Shown one piece after another: positions 23,201 to 36,004 of a stretch of 64,000 nt of DNA. Within the stretch, counting starts at the first letter, position 1, and each line of letters begins with the position of its first letter. Source of the DNA: Forficula auricularia (Eukaryota; Arthropoda; Insecta; Dermaptera; Forficulidae); assembly GCA_024734495.1 (NCBI GenBank), contig JALMQS010000722.1:814254-878253 (forward strand), in the 5' to 3' direction. The notes below the pieces were generated by a model. It did no database searches. It was not told the origin of the DNA and saw only the letters and a program-made list of their open reading frames with translations. The position numbers and the translations under genes are program-made.

Positions 23201-26200
23201 AGTAAATTTTCGGAGAAAGAATGAAAAAATCAAGAAATATATATATATATATATATATATAAAGTTCCTTTAAATTTGCCGCCATTACATTTTAAGTGAC
23301 CGTAGACATAACTTGAAGATAATTTAGAAAAATACTTTAAATATAATTTTTTCACATTTACAATCAAATTTTAATTATTTTTGATATCCTTTGTTAATTA
23401 TTTCTTTATTATTATTATTATTTTATTTTTTTAATGGCCTTCGGTAACTATAGCTCATTTTGACCATTGAGTGTTCGTGTGTGTGTGTGAAAGTGTGTGT
23501 AAATTTGTGTAGTGATCAGATTATAGCCGGACAAATATTTGCATTATTTTATTAGTTTATTATTTGTACGTCAATAAGAAAAGCTTGTTAATATAATAAA
23601 TCCGGTTTCCAACTATTAAGGGCATCGATTCCTTCCACCTTGAAGTTACAAAATGAAATTAACTTTTTTCATCTTTGAGATACAAGCTCTCAAAGAGTCA
23701 GGACCCAGACAGGCCATCGCAATACTTCACATTACTATATTTTATAGAAAATAAATGTGAAAGTAAAAAAATAAAAGCAATACAATACAATCGTGTGTGT
23801 TAAATAAAATTACCCCCCCCCCCGTATTTTTTCGATCACATTTTTTAAAACATTATATTTATTATGTTGATTTTATTCAAGAGCACCTATTATTTCATTG
23901 AGTTTAAAAGATTTTTTAATATATTAAATATAATGAGAATTTTGTGAAATTTTTTACTCAATAAAAGTACATACAAGCACACTTGGTGTGTCTATAGCTT
24001 ACTTTATCATTTTATTTTTTTCACAGCACTCCTTCAAATATATAGTCTTTTGTTTTCAATTTTAATTTTTTAGTGCATAAAAAGATTTATTTTGCCAATT
24101 TTTACTGCATATATTTGCATATTTCAACGTATTCTGCATATTACTTGCATATTTCAGCCTTTTTAACTGGATATCTTATGGCATATTTTGGCAGTTTTTA
24201 CTGCATAAAAATCCGGTCTCTAGTTATCAGATATAACGATTAATAATGCTATAAAGAGAATCAAAGAGGTTGTCCTCTGCTTGATACATCAAGCAAAACA
24301 AAATCTTTTCAATTAATAATTCTGATACCCTAAAAGGTATAAGGCAGTGCCAGTGTTTATTAATTTTTTTATATAAAACTTAATTTAATCAAAACTTGAT
24401 CTAAAATTAGAGAGGTAATTTCCAGAATTTACCAAAATAATAATTGAAAAGAGAAATTATATACATATAATTATAATTCCCAACCCCAATAAATTCTAGT
24501 TTATTTAATTCATTTTTAGATAATGCTTCATGCAAACCTGTTTTTGGTACACATTTATCGGAACATCTTCGAGTAACTGGACGACATATAGCTTTACCTC
24601 TTGAACTTTGCGTTTGTGCATTACTCTCTTTGAATGGAGCAACTCGCGAAGAGGGACTTTTTCGGGTTGCTGCTGGATCGGCTAGACTTAAAAGATTTAA
24701 ACTTTCCTTGGACGCTGGATGTATATCTCTGAATGGAGCTCTTGAATATCGAGACCCGCATATTTTTGCTTCTGCTTTAAAATCATATTTACGTGAACTT
24801 CCAGAGCCTCTTTTAACTCATGCCCTTTACAATCGTTGGATGACAGCTTCTAGGTAAAATGCTTTTATATTTTTAACTAGAAGCTTTTCAGACAAGCTTC
24901 CAAATAACTTAATTGAAGATTTGTAGGGATGTGAATAAAATATAATATAAATCATGAACACGAATCTTCCTGTTCCAAATAATGTTTTGGAATATGACAA
25001 TATAATTTTTTTATTATTTAAGTTTAATTTCTTAAAATTATATTTTGCAATAAAACTGTTTACTTTTTTAATAGTGAAAAATTTTATTTAATTTTTTCAG
25101 AATTCAAGGTGAATCTAGACTACAAGCTATTTATCAAGTCATTCAGGAATTACCAATAGCGAATCGTGAAAATTTGTGTTACGTTATAAAATTTCTCTCT
25201 TCATTACTTAAACATCAAACTGTAAATAAAATGACCGTTCAAAATCTTGCAATTGTTATGGCACCTACACTTTTATGGCCTCCTCAAAATAATGAAGCAA
25301 ATCAACATCCATCTAATCCATTTGAGGATGCGATAGGGTAAAATAACATTTTTAAATTTCTTATTACTAACTTAACATATCTCATAATTACCATTTCACT
25401 TATTTTATCATATTATTTATATAACTTTAAACTGAAAATTATATAATCTTTTTTTATACAAATTTAAACTCTTCTCGTCGAATCACCTTTGTGGATAATT
25501 CAGCTTCTCAAGCAGGCTTGCGAAACTCATATGAAGTTCCGTTGCAAAAAAGTTTTTAATAAATTAAATTTGAAATAAAGAAAAAAATTGTTATACAAAT
25601 CTGGACCAGAGGGGGTTCGCGAGAATGGATCCAGACATCTCTATATGGAGATTGTTTTTTTACTTTTTTATATTTTCTTTCTTTTTTTTATTTTTTATTT
25701 TATTCTCGTCGAGCTCACAAAAGCCCAGCTTCATTCTCCTCTTGTCCAGATATCTGAAATATAATTTTTTCTTTATTTATAATTTAATTTATTAAATTCT
25801 TTTTTTCTTCAATATTTCATGGGTTAGTTAGTTTCTGAACTGTTCGACATTCATTTGTTTTTGGTTATATTCACGGAATTTGTTTTAAGTTCATTTTATT
25901 ACAATTCTCAACGAGTTTAATTCAATTCATTTTACATTAATTCAACTCTCACTTCAATCATATATTCCCTTGAAATTTTATCAAAACACGCGCAGCCTTC
26001 AATGTCTTTAAGGAATCGCATCTTTGCACATTAATGAGTATTGAAAATATTGTCAGTTTTATTATTTTAACAAAAATGATTTTATTAATCATTTTGCTCA
26101 ATTTACTATATAATTCCCAAGGTTTAAAATAACTTTTTTTGCTATTATTGCTGAAATCTATTTTAGTACATTTGCATACATATAATTGGTGAATTAATTA

Positions 26201-29200
26201 ATTGATGAATTAATTTTATTTTTATTTTTTAGTATTAATATGTCTACTGCTTCCCAACATAGCGGATTAGTAGATACTTTAATTTCATATGCGGATTGGT
26301 TTTTCCCAGATGGTAACTATAAAAGTCTACTTATAATATTGATTTATTCTGTCATTAAATTATATTCATCTTTTAGACGTCGAGTTTTTTGTTAGTCTTT
26401 CGAGAGATTCCTCATTAACTAATGGCTGTCCTGGAAATATTAGCATCACTGAAACTGAATCTGATCCTTCCATCTCTTCACCTGGAAATATTTCTCAGTC
26501 ACCTATAACGGCACCAATTGCTGAGATTAAAAGATCACAAAGTAATTCCAGTCTTTCGGATCATAGCAGGTATATATTAATTGAAATAAGATTGAAATTT
26601 AGTGAGAGTTTTTGAAAAATATATCAAAATTCAGCCCACTGGAGGTTAGGGTGTCTAAAAAAAAATCTTTTTTTTTTTTTAAATAACATTGCTCCCTTGC
26701 GAATTTTCCATTCCTTTTGGTCCTAAGAGAAAGTATATGTAGTTTCAGCTTAACAGAAAAGTTGCCTGTAAAGCCCTAAAATTAAAAAAAGTTTTTTTTT
26801 TAAAATTCTATCTAACTTTTAAGGAGTTAGGTGTTGGTTCTAGGTGAAACATTTTAATATAATAATATGGTTACCAATGTGTTAAAACTGGTTTATATAT
26901 GTTCCTCTTAGGACCAAAAGGAATGTGATGAACTCTGGGGAGCATTATTTAAAAAAAAAAGTTTTTTTTGAGACACCCTACGTGGAGGTATTCCTTAAAA
27001 TAATTCAATTAAAAGATCAGTATCAAAGATGCTGTTAGATGTGTTTAATTTAAATAACAGAAGGGTTCACTCTCTCTGGAGTTAAGCCTAAGAGCCAAAC
27101 ATGCTATCCGAGCTGTTGGCCTAACCCTTGAGATGAAATCCTTTCAACATGTATTTAAGTATACATTCCTAAAATTTTACTCAAGTTAAGAAAAAACTAT
27201 ATTGCAAAAATTCTACTGTTGACTAAATCAAATATTACATGTTTTATTACTAGTGAAATATAGTGACTGTTTTTTAATTTTGAAAAATTTTAAAAATATA
27301 TTTTTTCATATAAATTAATTTGAGAGGGCTGATTTTTGAAAAATTTTATTGGCCCCGTGTGAAGAGTCATTGTCCCGGCTCACTTTAAACATTTGACCGG
27401 CTATAATCTGACCCACTTTACACACACTTCTATTCACCAACAAACACATGCATTCACATTCTCTTTCAAAAATTAAAACAACTCACTTGTATTTGAAATA
27501 TATAAAATTAACTTTATTTAATATTTAAAAAAATTATTTTTTATATTTCTATATTTCTATTTAAATTATGATTTTTAGTCCTCCACAAGGAAGTCCGAAA
27601 CCGGCAACACGAAGGAAACATAAGCCTGCTGCTCCGCCTGTTCCACCTATTGCAAATTCACCTGGATGTGGATCAAATATAATATCTAATGAAAGTTCTA
27701 ATAAAATACCACCACCTAGACCAAGTGGGCCGTCAAATATCGCTACATTACCAAGAGCTGGCAAAGCTAATTCCGCTACTAATACCGATCCTCCATCTCG
27801 ACCTAAAAATAATTTTATAATTACAACTCCTCCTCCTCCTCCTCCTCCATCAGTGATAAAAACTACAGACAAAGCTGCTCAAACTCTTCATTCAAATTCA
27901 TCACAAAATGCGGAAACACATAAAGAAACACAATCTTCTATTCAAAAATGTAATTATAAAAATTAAATTACTTTTTAAATTATATTATCTTTTAAAAAGG
28001 TTTCTTCCAAGGAACATAAACACACTGTTTTGGAAAAGAAGTCTGTTTCATGTCAAGCTTTAAAATGTAAATTATAATTTAAGATATATCAATTATTTTA
28101 TTTTTTTAAATACACTGCACAAAAATTAAACAAAAGTTTCTCCCTGTAAACCTAACAATGGTTTCCAGTAGAGTTTTATACTCTGATTATCATGCAATTT
28201 CCCGATTTTTTACAACACGTCAGAGTTTTGAGATATTATCGGTCAAAATGACGAAAAAGGCCATTTTTACCTATTTTCGAGTCCCATTAAAACTCTACTG
28301 GAATCCATTATTAGGTTTATGGGGGAAATTTTTGTTTAATAGTGATATTATTTTTATAAACAAAAAAACTTAATTATCAGATATACTACGTTTAATATTC
28401 ATTACCAACACAGCATGTTGAAAGCACTAAAATCCATCTGATCTTTGAAATTAAGCAACTTGCATTGAGAGTAGTTCCTAGATGAGTAAACGTCTAAAGA
28501 CGTATGTTGTTGACATATTTGCAGCCCTTATCTTGTTGTGTGCATCCCACTGAAATTGATTAGATAGCTGCGAATGAATTAAACAATTCTGCTTCTCTCG
28601 GCAAAAACCTTTTTAATTTTAATAATATTATTATTAATATTTCAGGTGATAGTCAGCCAACACGGCCACCTCCCGCTGTAACGACCACCTCTAGCAATAC
28701 TCCAGATTCAACTAAAGAGTCTTCCTCAGGACGCCGCTCGTTTTCAGGCAGTAGTGGAATTGTTACTGTTCCTGTAAGTCCAGTAAGTCCTACACCACCT
28801 GGTCAGATTTCTAGTGGAGGAGGAACTCTCGAACGAAGAAAACCGCATCCTCCAATCGCTGCTCCAAGGCCTAGTATTAATACCTCTTCTACGAATACAC
28901 CATCTTCCTCTGATTGTGAAGTTGTATTGCGGCCTGCTAAACCTGCTGTTCCCGAAAGGCCTAGCTCTTTGCAAAGACCTCGTACCTCCAGTCTTGAAAA
29001 TGCTGTCGATGTAAGATCTATATATTGTTTTCTTTTCCTTTCTATCCATCCTTAATTATTTAAATCAAGTTGAATATTATATTTATATAAAAATATAAAT
29101 ATACAATTTAATCGTTGACATAATTAGTACTTATCATGATATGTAAGATTTTTCGGGCTCGCTTACACCTGGGGCTACTAGTTCAAAGTTCAATAGGCCC

Positions 29201-32200
29201 CTTTTGACTTATTCACGAGGCACAAGACTTGAAATATTGGTGAATGTAATCTAATGTAACGATAAGATCAACCATTAGACCCATGATCTAAATAGAAAAT
29301 TAATTAAAATTATAGTGATAATGAACCGATGAACATATTTAGCATTGCTAGTGACATAACAATAAAAATATGTATTTTTCAAAAGAGCAAATTCATATTT
29401 GAATAATACAGTAATTGTTATCAAAATCTATGTTGTTATAATATTAAAAAAAAATGATTAAATACAGCTCATTAAAAAATAAAAAAATGTTTATTTTTAA
29501 AATATTAAATTACTCACGTTTTTCAAAAGTTCGTGCCAAAAGAGCATAAAATAGCATAAGAAATAAAATCCAAATCATAACTATTACTTTATTTAGAGGA
29601 TAACGGGGGGGGGGGGGGGGGGTGTTTAAATTAAGGGTATGTAACTCAGTGGATTTACTTAGGTAGATATTAAGAGGAACGTGAAAGCTACAAGTAGGTT
29701 AAAATAATAATAAAAAATGGTGCCCCTTGTCATGTTTGCGACTGGTATCGTCCCAAGGACGCTCTCCAGGTCTGTTTCACACCTATCCGGCTGTTGTTTA
29801 AACGACGCCTTGTACACGATTCTCGGGGTGAAAAGTAAATGAGAGACTTCATACTTGCCCTACAAATGTCCTGGTCGGGTAAACGATACCCGGCTGCCGG
29901 ACTATTGCAATGGGAAGGTGGGCCTGGTGTCGGCTAATATAAACAAACCGGCGAAGCAAGTGGGGCCTGGCTGGGTCCACACATCTATACAACACGTCAC
30001 GTTTGCAGTTACCTACTAGTGATTGCTCGTTTTGTTAAGTTTAAAGTTTTTTATCATGGCAGAAGTTGATCTTGAAAGTTCTGGGGATGAGAGATCGGCG
30101 AGGGAGTCAGACGGTAGATAGGCGTAGTCCTTATTTCCGAACTTCTAATTTTCTTTGAGGTTACTCAACAATTTTTTCCCATATTATATCCCAAATCTAA
30201 TTTCCCGAAGTTTAAATTTGACCAAATAACGGGAAGGCGTCCAGATTTTTTTTTTTTTTGAAAATCAATTTTTTTGCCTATATTATTATGACAGAAATAT
30301 TTTAAGGTAGTTCTTTCATAAATGCAAAAATTCAAGAAGTTTTTGAAACTTGGAATATAAGTCATTAAAAGCATAATACACATACTGCTAAAATTTGAAG
30401 ACGATTTACCACACTAATCCTGAAATAATTGCAATTAAAAATGACATTTTTAACATAGGGTAGGTAGATAGGGAAAGGGTGGGGATATGATCATTATTTT
30501 ATTTTTTTTCATTGAAGGACTATCACCATCTTAATGAAAAACTAATATTTGCTAGAATAATATATTCGGAGTAACTTAAAAAAAAATTGAAATTATTTAC
30601 CACGTAGTATTGATAAAAAAAAAAAAAAACATTTCGGCGATTATTTTTAGTGGAAGGGATATATGCACAATGGCTTGAAAACGATCCGGCTAGTATGTGT
30701 GTATCCATATAGAGATTTCGTAGTGTGAGTGGACAGTCACGTTAAAATAACAACCTAAAATTTTAGTTCCGTTCATATTTATAGAGTGGTTACGAGGCTA
30801 AAACTTTTTGTGTGGATTGTCGCGAAAGAATCTCCTTAATATGAATATATCTGAATAAAATATATAAAAAATTTTTAAAAATAAATATACATATATCCAT
30901 AATATATAGCATTGTTCGGAAAGTAATTTCGTTTTTTCCCGACAGAGGATTTAATTGTATTTTTTTGGGCCCAACTTCACACTTAAGCCGTATAATTTTT
31001 ATATGCTTTGAGAGCTCATATAGCAAGGCTTGTGTGTGAAAAATTCTAATTAATTCTATGCAGTAGTTTTTGGTTGGTGCCCTTTTAAATATGGAGAGCG
31101 ATAAGCAGAATTTTCGACATATCTTACTGTTTTACTACAGAAAGGGTAAAAATGCTGTTCAAGCCAGAAAGAAATTGACCGATGTGTATGGAGAAGGTGT
31201 GTTGACAGTACGCCAGTGCCAGAACTGCTTCGCTAAATTTTGATCCCGCAATTTTGATGTCGAAGATGCACCACGTTCGGGAAGGCCGGTTGAAGCTGAT
31301 AAAGACGCGATAAAGGCATTAGTTGATGCGAACCGGCGAATAACAACACGTGAGATCGGATTGAAGTTAAATTTATCAAATTCAACAGTTTATGACCCCT
31401 TGAAAGGCCTGGGATTATCCTCGAAGCTCGATGTATGGGTTCCCCAAGTTCTCACAGAGAGAAATCTGTGTCGCCTCATTGACGTCTGCGATTCGCTTCT
31501 CAAACGTCACGAAAATGATCCGTTTTTGAAGCGCATCATCACTGGGAACGAAAAATGGGTTGTATACAACAACGTCAAACGCAAGAGGTCATGGAGCAAA
31601 AAAGATGAACCGGCTCAAACCATTTCCAAAGCCGATATTCACCAAAAAAAGGTGATGCTGTCTGTTTGGTGGGATTTTAAAGGAATCGTTTTTTTTTTGA
31701 GCTTTTACCGGATAACACAACGATTAATTCGGAAGTCTACTGTCATCAGCTGGACAAACTGAATGATGCACTTCAACAGAAAAGGCCAGAACTAATCAAC
31801 AGGAAAGGTGTAGTGTTTCACCAAGACAACGCGAGACCTCACACAAGTTTGGTCACTCGCCAAAAGCTTTTACAGCTTGAATGGGATACAATGCCACACC
31901 CACCATATTCTCCAGACCTGGCACCATCGGATTATTATTTGTTCCGGTCACTCCAAAATTTTTTAGACGGTAAAACCTTCACCTCAAATGTGGAGGTCAA
32001 AAACCACCTCGATCAGTTTTTTGCCAGCAAAGACCAAAAATTTTATGAGCGTGGAATTATGCTACTACCAGAAAGATGGCAAAAGGTGTTGGACCAGAAC
32101 GGCCAATATATAATTTAATAAAGTATTTGTTTATTATACGAAAACTGTCTTTCATTTCCACAAAAAAAAACGAAATTACTTTCCGAACAACCGATATAAT

Positions 32201-35200
32201 AATATAATATTTCCATACTATTCAAAGCCATTGTGTACTAATAAAATGAAGGTCTGAACTCGTGTCGCCGTCTGCTATATGTAGGTGCTGGCCACATGTC
32301 GGCTAGATGTGAAAATGAACCACTTTCGTGTCGGCGTTGGCTACATCTCGGCTAGATGTCGTTTAAACGACAGCCGGGTAGGTGTGAAACAGGCCTAAGA
32401 ACCTAAAGGAGCTGGCTATTTCTGGAGAGGAAGTTATCACGACGGTGCAGAAAGCTGTACTGTTGGGTATGTGCGCGACATTCCGAAGGTTCCTGAACCT
32501 TCCCTCAACAATACAAAATAAAAAAAAAATTATGGATTTAAGATATCATCTCTGCTGTTTACAACCAGTACAGAATAAATCTCGTTCAAAAGAAGCGAAA
32601 AGTATATATAGTTATAATAATAATAAAAATTTTAAAAATATATGACCAAAAAAATTTAGAGTTGATCATTGAGGGCCTTGCCCGTGTTGATCTTTCTTCA
32701 CGCCTCACAGTCGGTACAGGTTTGTGATAACATTTGAGACGCTCAGCTTAAGGTTTCGGTCTTGGCCAATTGGGCAATCACTTTATTGTAGAACAAAGAC
32801 AGAAAAACGATGGAACCTTTTCTATCGTGTATTCCTTGTGTGCATGTGCGTGTGAAATCTCTCTCTTTCTCTGTTTGCTATGTTTGTATTGGAAGCAATC
32901 TATACTGCACGCCGATCGTGAGATTACTCTCCTCGCCCTGGGTATCTGTTTGTTGGTGTTTCTGTGAGGGAGATGGTTCCCCTTGTCTTCTCAACCTATA
33001 CTCACTTAAAACATATTACCCAAATTATCATTAATTTTAAATTATATCATTGATAAAAAAATAGTTTTCTTTTTAAATATTTAACTAAATATGAACTCAG
33101 AAATATCTCCATCACAAACGACCTCATGTCACAAAGAGAAACAAAGAAGTTGTCCTCTGCTTGATGCAAATAAACATACACACATATATATCGAAATTAT
33201 ATATCTGTATATATATTATTTATTTGTTTGAGACTAGTTTCGAAGACTAGGTCTTCATCATCAGTCTTTTTTTAATTAAAAATATTATTTTTCATGGAGT
33301 CAATACCAAATGGATATTGAAAATTTTCGATTTTTACTTAGTTGGGAGCCAGTTAAAATTAAAATCAACTTCCAGGTCACATTCATATTTAAACATATGT
33401 ATCCCTTTTTGTAACAAAGAACAGACGGACAGTGGACGGGGGGGGGGGTTCTTTGTGAATCAACAACTCTGCTACTCTCGGCAAAACAAAAACTTTTCTT
33501 AGACCTCATGTCACCCTATGACAAAAACTCGAATCTTCAAAAACTTTGTTATGAGCTATTTTTTATTTTAAAATTTTCTCTTTAACAATATTTACTTAAC
33601 ATTTTGAAAATTAGTGAAAAAACTGAAAATTTACACATTGATTTTGGTATAAAGGTGACGATATAAGCTCACTTAAGAATGTATTGGGACCAACATTAGA
33701 TCTATTGTAACCTTGAAATAAATAATAAGTAGTCAATCAAAAACAATTATGATTTTAGTTATCAGTTACAAACTAAAATATTTCATTCATAAAAAAATAA
33801 AAACAAAATTCTTGGGTAAGGATAAGGAAGCATTATAATATATAAAAATTGTTACACTATACAGTATACATACATATATACAGTAGAACCTCGATAATCC
33901 GGCTACTTGGGGATCTGCTAATGCCGGATTACCTATTTTTCCCGATTATTGAGGTCTTTTAAAAAAAACTTACTTGAACAAGGAAATATGTCAATAATAA
34001 CAATTTAAAGAGCAAAAACCTGTACTTTATTTACAAACCAACATAAGGTATAAACAGTAAATGTGTATTTCACTTCAAATGAGTTTTTATGTGCACTTGG
34101 GCTGAAATTTCAATGTGCAGTCAGAGATGTCGTCTGATTATGTTGAGGGCGTCGCTGGACTGGCATTTTTGTTTACTTTTTAATAGATGTTTGGATGAGG
34201 GAACTATGCCTATTGGTTGGAAAAGAGCGTTAGTTATTCCTGTTTATAAAGGGGGAGATAAGAGCTTAGCTTGTAATTATAGGCCAGTGAGTTTAACAAG
34301 TCTGGTGGGCAAAATTTTAGAGAGGTTGGTAGACTCTCATATCCGCTCGTATTTGGAAGGGCAAGGATGGTTCTATCATAGGCAACATGGTTTTAGAAAA
34401 ATTATTCCTGTAATTCTCAATTAGTTTCTTTTATTCAGGAATTACAGGAAGCTTTAGATAAAAGTCAGCGTGTAGATGCAGTATTTTTGGACTTTGCCAA
34501 GGCTTTCGATAAAGTCAGTCATAAAATTATTTTAGAAAAATTAAACTCGTCAGGGTTGTCTGTTAAGTTAATTAAATTTATTCGGTGTTTTCTTAGGGAT
34601 AGAACTCAAATTGTAAAAGTGGGTAATGGTCTGTCTGATAGAGTAGATGTCACGTCTGGGGTGATTCAAGGTAGTGTTCTGGGTCCTCTTCTTTTTCTTA
34701 TATATGTAAATGATTTGCCTTCTATCGTGCAATCATCTATTAGGCTTTTCGCGGATGATTGTGTCGTATATAGAGTAATTGATAATGATTGTGATAGCCT
34801 TACTTTACAGAATGACCTGGATCAAATTGAAGGATGGTGTAGATCCAATTCAATGGAACTAAACCATTCCAAGTCAAATTTGGTTAGATTTAGTACTAGA
34901 AATCTGGTTAGTCCTCAAAATTATTACATTGGTGGAAATATTATCAATGAATCTAAATTTTATAAATATTTAGGCATACATATTCAGGCAAATTTAAAGT
35001 GGGATATGCATATTAGTTATATAGTCAATAAGGCTTATAGGAAATTGGGGATGTTTGGTAGAATTTTGAAGGGTACATCTAGAGAAGTTAAGTCAAAAGT
35101 TTATTTAACTTATGTAAGACCTAATTTAGAGTATTGTTCTGTGGTTTGGGACAAACATCCACAACGATTAGAGAGAAAAATTGATATGGTACAAAGGAGG

Positions 35201-35973
35201 GCGGCTAGATTTGTTTTTGGTAAATTTGATAGGTTTAGTAGTGTCACTTCAATGATTAATGAATTAGGATGGTCTAGCTTATTGGAGAGAAGGGAATGGG
35301 CTAAATTGAAAGTGATTTTCAAAGCCTATGAGGGTTTTAGGAGTTGGGAGGAAATAACGAATAGATTTCAGGAACCAAATTATTTAGGTAGAGCTGATCA
35401 TAGAAAAAAGATTCGTAAGCCAAGATTCTTGAAAAATATCGGTTTACATTCAATTGTAGGATCTGGCATTGATTTGTGGAACAATCTGTCTGTTACTACT
35501 TGGGATTATAGTCCTCTGCCCCCTATGATTAAATCAATTATAAAGTTTGTCAAGTCCTAATGTCCTAGAGTTGTGCAAAATTTTATTTAGTTCTCACAAG
35601 CAGAGATTAGGTGAGGTAGAGAAAGGTCATACCATCCTTGTTAAGGTTTTGACCAGGTTTCCTTAACAACTTATGGCAAATGCCGGGATGGCTAATGCGT
35701 CGCTTGCTCCTGGTATCGGGTTTTTGCGCGGAATTTTTAAATTACTTTTTGTTTTTTGATGGAAATCTATGGTCATGTTATTTATTAATGAGCATACATT
35801 TCTATTTTTTTTATTTTTTATTTTTTATTTTTTTTTACTTGTTTATTATTTTTTAAATTGTTGTAATTAATTTGTATTGATGTTTATTAATGTATTGTAG
35901 CTAGATTGTATTGATGTTTGGAGGACCTAGCCACCGAGGACTTGTGCCTCTAAGCAGGTCGAGGAATAAAGAT

Positions 35974-36004
<31 letters not shown>

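Larger units (their letters stand above)
29768..32396. mobile_element. 39-bp-TIR DNA element containing two nested elements
   Basis: Ends AGGTCTGTTTCACACCTATC... (29768-29806) and its complement (32358-32396) match at 36 of 39 positions, including the palindrome GTTTAAAC. GGCTAGATGT repeats lie inside the right end. A short frame MAEVDLESSGDERSARESDG starts at 30056 and stops at once; it could be a dead first exon of a transposase or host-like gene. Nested inside are a TTAA MITE and a mariner. Superfamily unresolved (PIF/Harbinger-like or P-like ends); no target duplication found. Confidence 0.7.

Noticed and set aside
23029..24230. GCATATTT repeats as a satellite
   Set aside because: They are confined to the ends of one hAT element with a perfect 8-bp target duplication.
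27561..27872. Minus-strand Gly-rich ORF of 103 codons
   Set aside because: It is the antisense shadow of the proline-rich RhoGAP exon 10.
28744..29049. Minus-strand Arg-rich ORF of 101 codons
   Set aside because: Antisense shadow of RhoGAP exon 11.
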